Source: Bacillota bacterium
Lineage (GTDB): Bacteria > Bacillota > Bacilli > Paenibacillales > NBRC-103111
Reading direction: 5' to 3'
Assembly: GCA_023393235.1 (NCBI GenBank)
Contig: JAEWMH010000013.1
Coordinates: 1 to 56,254 of the forward strand
Length of the DNA stretch: 56,254 bases
Shown here: positions 51,035 to 56,254 of the stretch, piece after piece
Numbering within the stretch: the stretch's first letter is position 1
Layout: every line of letters begins with the position of its first letter
Program-made: the position numbers and the translations under genes
Notes under the pieces: model-generated
Seen by the model: the letters and a program-made list of their open reading frames with translations, nothing else
Database searches by the model: none
Told to the model about the DNA's origin: nothing

Positions 51035-51916
51035 ATGAATAAGCTGTTTGAGCCTGTCTATTTTGACCATTCCACGATGTTCTGGGATCACCGGATCCGC
51101 ATCGAGAAGCACTTTAAGGGTTATTACCACTGGCATCAATGCTGTGAATGTATGCTGGTCCACCAAGGGAAGGGGACGGTTGTCCTGAACCGTCAGACGT
51201 ACCGGCTGCAAAAGGGGATGCTGTTTTTCTTCCAGCCGTATCAGCTTCATCAGGTTTATGTGGAGGTATCTCCGGAGGAGCCTTATGAGCGGTCGATCTT
51301 CTACGTGGACCCCTTGGCAGCAGAGGAACTGCTGCGGTCTTTCCCGGTCCGGCGGTCCAGATTCGAAGCGCTGTGCCGGGACGGCGGCCATCCTCACGCA
51401 TATGATCTTAAGCAGGAGGCGCAATGGATGGAATGGGTGTTTGACCGTTATGAGCAAGCCCATTCCGGCGGCAAAGGCGAGGATCCGGAGGAGCTGACGC
51501 TGTTTTTTCTTCAATTTCTGGAGCATCTGCCGGAAGCGGCCTTTGTGGGCAGCGGCCAAATCGGCCAGCCCAAGCCTTTACGGGGAGCCCGGTATTCGGA
51601 GCGGGTGATGAGCTGGATTGAGGCGCATTATCATGAAAAAATCTCCATGGACCAATTGGCGGCAGCCCTGCATTTGTCCAACAATTATATTTCCCGGATT
51701 TTCCGGGAGGAAACAGGGGGCAGCATCAGCGATTATCTCATTGCCCGGCGGATTAAACAGGCTTGCCGGCTTCTGGACACCACGGACCTGCCGGTCAGTT
51801 TGATCGCCGATTCCATCGGTTACGACAACCCTTCGTATTTCATTCATTTGTTCAAGAAGGTGATGGGTGTCACGCCCCTTAAATACAGATCCGCCCACAG
51901 CCGTACCCGCAGTTGA
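51035..51916 (+). CDS. AraC-family transcriptional regulator
   Basis: A 293-residue soluble regulator. The N-terminal cupin-like half (HFKGYYHWHQCCECMLVHQG, GMLFFFQPYQLHQV) should bind a sugar; the C-terminal 100 residues hold two helix-turn-helices (MDQLAAALHLSNNYISRIFR, VSLIADSIGYDNPSYFIHLF). The ATG at 51035 is chosen because the promoter at 50966-50995 would start transcription near 51002, after the other in-frame ATG at 50996, and a ggggt site lies 7 bases before 51035. It is divergent from the GH31 gene and followed after 14 bases by the kinase-like gene. Confidence 0.9.
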   Translation: MNKLFEPVYFDHSTMFWDHRIRIEKHFKGYYHWHQCCECMLVHQGKGTVVLNRQTYRLQKGMLFFFQPYQLHQVYVEVSPEEPYERSIFYVDPLAAEELLRSFPVRRSRFEALCRDGGHPHAYDLKQEAQWMEWVFDRYEQAHSGGKGEDPEELTLFFLQFLEHLPEAAFVGSGQIGQPKPLRGARYSERVMSWIEAHYHEKISMDQLAAALHLSNNYISRIFREETGGSISDYLIARRIKQACRLLDTTDLPVSLIADSIGYDNPSYFIHLFKKVMGVTPLKYRSAHSRTRS

Positions 51917-51930
51917 CGAGAGGAGCAATC

Positions 51931-52893
51931 ATGGAACCCTTATCCTTGTATCCGCAAGAATTGGAAAGCCGGGTCCGTACCTTGATCGGCCCGTATGAGG
52001 TGATGGCCAACTACCGGCCCAAAAGCCCACGCACCGGTGTTTGGAAGGTGCAGTCCCACAGGGACAACCGGTGTTATTATGTGAAGACGTATACCCGCAA
52101 GCAGCGCTGGCATCCGGAGGTGTATGCATACATAAACTGGATTTCCCCCTTGGGCGCATACGCGCCGGAGCTGGTTGGTGTATTCGAAGGGGAGGATTGG
52201 CAGGCGGTTCTGATCACTTCTATTGAAGGAACGATTATGCGGGAGACCGTACTAAGCCCGGAAGCCTCCCAGGCTGCTTACCGTAAAGCGGGGGAGTTGA
52301 CCCGGCTTCTTCATGATTCCCAATCGGGTGAATGGTTCGGGCGGCCGGACAAGGACGGGAACCCCATTGAGCTCAGCCACAACCGTGATCCGGTAAAGTA
52401 CGTGCATGCTGCTGTTCAGGAGCTAGCTGCTTCGTGCCGAACACAAGCGTTATTGAACCCTGCCGAAGCGGAGCTGGCGGATTGGGCTCTTCGCCATACG
52501 GGAGTCTTCGAGAACGTCAAACCCGTTCCCATCAGCTGGGATTCCACGCCGGGCAACTGGATGGTGGACAACCGGGGTATGTTTGCCGGCATGATCGATT
52601 TTGAGAATATGCTGTGGGGCATTGATATGGATACCTTCTCTATCCTGTTCGAACGGTATTTCGTGGAGGATGCTCCGGGGATGCTGGCTTTTTTCCAAGG
52701 CTACGGCATGGAGGCGTTGGAGGCTAAGAGACAGCACATCCACATTTGCTGCATCAAAATGGGCTTAGGGGACATTTATTGGGGCACGCAGAACCGGTCG
52801 GCGCGGATAGTGGACTACGGCAGGCAGCTGCTGGACCGGATTCATCAAGGTAAGCTGGTTCCGGATGTTCCGATTCGGGAGCCGTTGGAGTAA
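51931..52893 (+). CDS. APH-fold phosphotransferase-like protein
   Basis: A 320-residue protein of the aminoglycoside phosphotransferase/choline kinase fold. The lysine region is KVQSHRDNRCYYVKTYT, the catalytic loop reads SWDSTPGNWMVD (S202, D204, N209) and the metal-binding aspartate is in MIDFENMLWG. Most relatives have His-Gly-Asp in the catalytic loop; here the His is Ser, while Asp and Asn are kept, so activity is still possible. Substrate unknown; sugar or amino-sugar kinases are found among relatives. The ATG at 51931 has gagagga 6 bases upstream. It is in a likely operon with the AraC-type gene and is followed by the GH51 gene. Confidence 0.78.
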   Translation: MEPLSLYPQELESRVRTLIGPYEVMANYRPKSPRTGVWKVQSHRDNRCYYVKTYTRKQRWHPEVYAYINWISPLGAYAPELVGVFEGEDWQAVLITSIEGTIMRETVLSPEASQAAYRKAGELTRLLHDSQSGEWFGRPDKDGNPIELSHNRDPVKYVHAAVQELAASCRTQALLNPAEAELADWALRHTGVFENVKPVPISWDSTPGNWMVDNRGMFAGMIDFENMLWGIDMDTFSILFERYFVEDAPGMLAFFQGYGMEALEAKRQHIHICCIKMGLGDIYWGTQNRSARIVDYGRQLLDRIHQGKLVPDVPIREPLE

Positions 52894-52896
52894 AAA

Positions 52897-52936
52897 GCAC
52901 AATCGGTCAGGATTTGACCATGATAGACAATTGTGC
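52897..52936 (+). promoter_or_regulatory. Nested hairpin between the kinase-like and GH51 genes
   Basis: gcacaat (52897-52903) pairs with attgtgc (52930-52936), and inside it ggtca pairs with tgacc. There is no T run, so it is more likely a leader or operator structure than a terminator. The GH51 start is 48 bases further on. Confidence 0.4.
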
Positions 52937-52983
52937 CGGGGAAGGCCTCTCCATAGAATGGAGAAAAGGAGATGGATAACCCC

Positions 52984-55359
52984 ATGACATCAAAACCTGT
53001 ATTGCATATTGATTGTGGATCGCCGGTTACACCGTTGAACGATTTGTTCGGCATTTTTTTCGAGGACTTGAACCATGCTGCCGACGGAGGGCTGTATGCC
53101 GAATTGGTGCAGAACCGCTCCTTCGAGTTTGACCCCATAGACCATCCGACATATCATGCCTTGATGGCTTGGGAGAAGGTGGAGCGGGGAGGCCAGGCGG
53201 AGCTTACGGTGGAAAGCGAAGCACCTCTGAATGCCCGCAATCCCCATTACGCCGTGCTGGAGCTGAAGGGACAGGGAACGGCCGGTTTGATGAACACAGG
53301 CTTTAACAGCGGAATTCCCGTCCGCCAAGGGGAGAAGTACCGGTTTTCCTTGTATGCCCGGAGGGAGGGCGGACTTGGGGAGACGGTGACGGTTTCGCTG
53401 GAATCAGCAGCTGGTGAGATTTATGCCCGTGAACAGCTCTCAGTAGGGGCTGGGGGATGGGAAAAATACGAGACTGTGCTGGATGCGGAGAAGACGGACT
53501 ACAGCGGCAGATTGGTTATTCTGGCAGAAGGTCCTGGCAGGCTGTATCTGGATATGGTGTCACTGTTTCCGGTAAATACCTATCTGGGCCGGGAGAATGG
53601 GTTACGGGCAGACATTGCCGGGCTGTTGGCGGATATGAAGCCGAGGTTTATGCGTTTCCCCGGAGGGTGCCTGGTCCATGACGGCTCGCTGGATGAAGAC
53701 GACCGGGATTCCATGTACCGGTGGAAGAACACCTTGGGAGACCTTGCCCAGCGTCCGGCCAGACGGAACAATTGGCGGTACAACCAGACCCTGGGTTTGG
53801 GTTATTATGAGTATTTCCTGTTCTGCGAGGATATCGGGGCGAAGCCTCTTCCGGTACTGCCTGCCGGATACAATCCCCACCATCAGGCTGCGGTTCCCTT
53901 GGACGAGTTGGGACCATGGATCGATGATGCCCTGGATCTGATTGAATTTGCCAATGGGGCAGCAGATTCGAAGTGGGGTGCCATGCGGGCCTCGCTGGGC
54001 CATCCCGAACCCTTCGGCCTGGAGTATCTGGCCATCGGGAACGAAGAGGTGGGGGAAGCTTTCTTTGAGCGGTACGCCTATTTCCACCGGGCCATCCGGG
54101 AGCGTTATCCAGAGATCCAGATCATCAACAGCAGCGGTCCTTTTGCAGCCGGCAGCGAGTATGACCGCGGGTGGAAGTCCGCCAGGGAGAACGGCTCCGA
54201 TCTGGTGGATGAGCATTATTACCAGTCGCCGGAATGGTTCCTTGCCAATATGGACCGGTACGACAGCTTCAAGGCGGATGAGCCCAAGGTATTCTTGGGG
54301 GAATACGCCACCTGGGGCAATACCTATTACAATGCGCTGGTTGAGGCTGCCTTCATGACGCGGCTGGAGCGGAATGCCCATGCAGTAGGTTTGGCCTGTT
54401 ACGCTCCGATGCTCTGCAACGTGGACTATGTCAATTGGAAGCCGGATATGATCTGGTTTAATAATCATCAGGCCTTCGGTACAGCGAACTATTATGTGCA
54501 GAAGCTGTTTATGAACCATCAGGGTGACGAGCTGCTCCGGGTAGAGGCGGCTGAACTGGGCCAGCCGTGCAAGCCTGAGGAGACACCGGTAACGGGCGGT
54601 TTGGCGCTGGTGGCCGACCAGTCGGACGTGGCTTTTGAAAGCATCAGTCTGACCAATGACGAAACCGGAGAGGTTCTGGAACTGGGCCGTTTCCCCGTGC
54701 GGCTGTCCAATCTGCCGGAAGCGGGAGCCGAAGGAATTGCCGCTGCGCTGGAACTGGGCAAAACGGACTGGAGTGCTTACACCCTGCGGCTGAAATGCAG
54801 GAAGCTGGCCGGGCGCCGCGGGTTTGTGATCCGCTTCGGCATTACGGACGCGGACAATTTCCTGTATTGGGAGGTAGGCGGCTGGCAAAACCAGGACTCC
54901 ATTATCGGCGCCCGTGTGAATGGACGGGGAAGCTGCCTCACGCAGAATATTTTTACGCTGGAGACGGAAAAAGACTATGAGCTGGTGCTGGAGGTGCGGG
55001 GCCGCAAGATCCGGTCCTTTATCAACGGGCTGCCGGACCATCAAACGGAGGACCGCCTTCCCAGTGTGGAGCCGCTCTATTTCACCGCAAGCCGTGAGCA
55101 TGGCACCCAAGATGTGATCGTCAAAGCAGTGAATGTGCTGGAGCAGACTTTGAGCGCCCGTGTGGTGCTGGAGGGACTCGGGATGACGCCTGGTACAGCA
55201 CGGGTATATGAGCTGGCAGGTTATGCCCTGACGGATGAAAACAGCTTTGCGGAGCCGGAGCGGATCATTCCGAAGGAACGCAGCTTCGATATCCAGGCTA
55301 ACAGCTTTGATTATGAATTTCCGGGCCATTCGGTGACGGTATTCCGTATTAAACCATAA
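52984..55359 (+). CDS. GH51 family alpha-L-arabinofuranosidase
   Basis: A 791-residue cytosolic enzyme that removes arabinofuranose side chains from arabinoxylan, arabinan or their oligosaccharides with retention. An N-terminal segment (GIFFEDLNHAADGGLYAELVQNRSFEF is the family entry, shown here in outline) is followed by a CBM4_9-like beta-sandwich (about 65-195), the TIM barrel with acid/base E354 in IGNEE and nucleophile E440 in LGEYA, and a C-terminal beta domain. Length agrees with the bigger GH51 type. The start at 52984 has aaaggag 12 bases before it; an ATG at 52972 lies against that site. No signal peptide. It complements the GH43 enzyme and the AbfB-bearing secreted lyase. Confidence 0.92.
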   Translation: MTSKPVLHIDCGSPVTPLNDLFGIFFEDLNHAADGGLYAELVQNRSFEFDPIDHPTYHALMAWEKVERGGQAELTVESEAPLNARNPHYAVLELKGQGTAGLMNTGFNSGIPVRQGEKYRFSLYARREGGLGETVTVSLESAAGEIYAREQLSVGAGGWEKYETVLDAEKTDYSGRLVILAEGPGRLYLDMVSLFPVNTYLGRENGLRADIAGLLADMKPRFMRFPGGCLVHDGSLDEDDRDSMYRWKNTLGDLAQRPARRNNWRYNQTLGLGYYEYFLFCEDIGAKPLPVLPAGYNPHHQAAVPLDELGPWIDDALDLIEFANGAADSKWGAMRASLGHPEPFGLEYLAIGNEEVGEAFFERYAYFHRAIRERYPEIQIINSSGPFAAGSEYDRGWKSARENGSDLVDEHYYQSPEWFLANMDRYDSFKADEPKVFLGEYATWGNTYYNALVEAAFMTRLERNAHAVGLACYAPMLCNVDYVNWKPDMIWFNNHQAFGTANYYVQKLFMNHQGDELLRVEAAELGQPCKPEETPVTGGLALVADQSDVAFESISLTNDETGEVLELGRFPVRLSNLPEAGAEGIAAALELGKTDWSAYTLRLKCRKLAGRRGFVIRFGITDADNFLYWEVGGWQNQDSIIGARVNGRGSCLTQNIFTLETEKDYELVLEVRGRKIRSFINGLPDHQTEDRLPSVEPLYFTASREHGTQDVIVKAVNVLEQTLSARVVLEGLGMTPGTARVYELAGYALTDENSFAEPERIIPKERSFDIQANSFDYEFPGHSVTVFRIKP

Positions 55360-55368
55360 ACAAGGAAG

Positions 55369-55406
55369 AAGAGAGCGGATGGGTTGAGTGCCCACTGCTC
55401 TCTTTT
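55369..55406 (+). terminator. Rho-independent terminator after the GH51 gene
   Basis: aagagagc and gctctctttt form an 8-bp stem with four T bases at its end. Confidence 0.8.
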
Positions 55407-55408
55407 AA

Positions 55409-55876
55409 ATGGACGGGAAATTTATCAATCTGGAATTTATCCGCAGAGTAATTGCCTCAGGGAATGAAGCAACGCGGTATTCCTTTGAAGTCAACCGGTT
55501 TTACGGCCAGTTCAAAGCCTGGCATTGTTACTGCAAGGATGCCTTGAAGAAAGAAAATCCGTATTTGTTGGATTATGCAGTCAACAATCTGGTTTTGTTC
55601 GGCGGCAGGCTGATTCTCGCTTACAATGAAAAGCTCTTCCCGTACCAGCAATGGTTCCTTCGGGTACTGGACAGCTGCGAGAACAAGTCTGTTTTGTTGA
55701 TGGAAAAGCTGGGGGCATTGGTGGAGAAGAAGGGACTGGCGGAGGTGGATGCATTACAATCGGCAGTGGACGGGTTCTGCGCGTGGAATACCAGCGGGAA
55801 TCGCTGGCCGAATGTATTTCTGTACGACAGCGAATGGAAATGGATGTATGGAGAGCCGCCTGTAGCAGATTTGTAA
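55409..55876 (+). CDS. Nucleotidyltransferase-like C-terminal fragment; probable gene remnant
   Basis: A 155-residue frame. Its text (LILAYNEKLFPYQQWFLRVL, then WPNVFLYDSEWKWMYGEPPV) resembles the helical C-terminal half of nucleotidyltransferase-domain proteins of about 270-290 residues. The N-terminal nucleotide-transfer part (GS motif with two aspartates) is absent, and the region before it is the GH51 gene and its terminator. No ribosome site precedes the ATG, which lies 2 bases after the terminator T run. A truncated relic is the simplest reading; a short functional protein cannot be excluded. Recognition is from memory of the family. Confidence 0.45.
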   Translation: MDGKFINLEFIRRVIASGNEATRYSFEVNRFYGQFKAWHCYCKDALKKENPYLLDYAVNNLVLFGGRLILAYNEKLFPYQQWFLRVLDSCENKSVLLMEKLGALVEKKGLAEVDALQSAVDGFCAWNTSGNRWPNVFLYDSEWKWMYGEPPVADL

Positions 55877-55990
55877 GGTACATCCACTTTATACATAAAA
55901 GCCTGTTTTTGCGAAGTTACCGTTTTGCACAATCCGCCGCGCTGTTGGCTGCATCTTCTATACTATCAACATAGTAAAGAGGTGTATCCA

Positions 55991-56221
55991 ATGGCAGCGT
56001 GGCAATGGGCAAAAATCAGAAGGACCATCCACATTTTGAAGAAGCAGCGGGTTGTGCTTCTGAAGCGTTTGGAAGAGATCAACGAGAATCTGCGTTTGGT
56101 GCCGAACCCCAGCCGGGCCAGACGGGAGCTGCTGGAAGCCAGAGCCTCCATCAAGGAAGCCCTTCGGTTGAATGCACGGGCTCTGCGGAACTTACAAAGC
56201 CTCTTTCACGTGCATCCGTAG
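55991..56221 (+). CDS. Small basic helical protein of unknown function
   Basis: A 76-residue protein, rich in Arg, Leu, Lys and Glu (KKQRVVLLKRLEEINENLRL, RRELLEARASIKEALRLNAR), with a heptad-like pattern that suggests a coiled coil. No known motif is visible. The ATG has aagaggtg 6 bases upstream, so translation is likely. A hairpin follows at once, so it is a single-gene unit. The function cannot be given. Confidence 0.6.
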   Translation: MAAWQWAKIRRTIHILKKQRVVLLKRLEEINENLRLVPNPSRARRELLEARASIKEALRLNARALRNLQSLFHVHP

Positions 56222-56231
56222 TATTCCGGCG

Positions 56232-56254
56232 GTCCTGCTCCAGTGGAGCAGGAC
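56232..56254 (+). terminator. Hairpin at the window edge, probable terminator
   Basis: gtcctgctcc and ggagcaggac form a perfect 10-bp stem with a 3-base loop, 10 bases after the small gene. The window ends at the stem, so the T run cannot be seen. Confidence 0.6.

Noticed and set aside
53602..55395. Open frame of 597 codons on the minus strand opposite the GH51 gene
   Set aside because: Antisense shadow; the GH51 frame has catalytic motifs and this one has none.
1..56254. tRNA, rRNA or known riboswitch
   Set aside because: No cloverleaf, rRNA segment or recognisable riboswitch core was seen in the intergenic regions.

Overview
The window reads as a chromosomal carbohydrate-use region of a low-GC-type Gram-positive of moderately high GC, most like a Paenibacillus. 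The pointers are strong AGGAGG-like ribosome sites with ATG/GTG/TTG starts, YesM/YesN-type two-component genes, LplB/LplC-type and MsmF/MsmG-type sugar permeases without their own ATPase, lipoprotein solute-binding proteins, an SLH-anchored giant enzyme, and a DUF11 repeat protein. This assignment is an inference from gene families; no rRNA or tRNA is present to test it.

Left part (1-8451): the 3' end of a heparinase II/III-type lyase gene, a short remnant-like ORF, a GH43 beta-xylosidase, two GNAT acetyltransferases and a xylose-isomerase-like TIM-barrel enzyme run rightward. Convergent to them are cellobiose 2-epimerase and GH130 mannosylglucose phosphorylase, which together make the intracellular beta-mannobiose phosphorolysis pathway. 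A 158-bp palindromic MITE-like element lies 26 bp before the epimerase start, and a 36-bp tandem repeat fills the gap between epimerase and phosphorylase.

Middle (8766-36600): two parallel import modules. Module 1 is a LacI regulator, solute-binding lipoprotein, two permeases and a cytosolic GH28-like protein. An 830-bp gap with five short palindromes follows. Module 2 is a YesM-type kinase, its AraC-type response regulator, a membrane AraC-type regulator, two permeases, a solute-binding lipoprotein with a calcium-loop motif, and a second GH28-like paralogue. It continues into a 2507-residue SLH-anchored alginate-lyase-fold protein and a secreted alginate-lyase-fold protein with CBM13 and AbfB modules. 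The likely logic is surface cleavage of a uronic-acid-rich polymer, uptake of oligosaccharides, and trimming in the cytosol by GH28-like, GH43, GH51, GH31 and esterase activities. The polymer is not known.

Right part (36700-56254): a DUF2975/XRE pair and rarA are housekeeping or regulatory genes. Convergent to rarA is a DUF11 repeat gene of about 8 kb, split by a frameshift into two frames and probably starting at an unusual ATT, preceded by a methyltransferase gene. Then come an SGNH esterase, a GH31 glycosidase, a divergent AraC regulator followed by an APH-fold kinase-like gene, a GH51 arabinofuranosidase, a nucleotidyltransferase-like fragment and a small basic protein at the edge.

The most noteworthy items are the DUF11 gene (frameshift, ATT start, strictly alternating repeat subtypes), the paired importer/GH28-like/lyase system, an unnamed 50-residue helical repeat in the giant lyase, and the three families of intergenic repeats.
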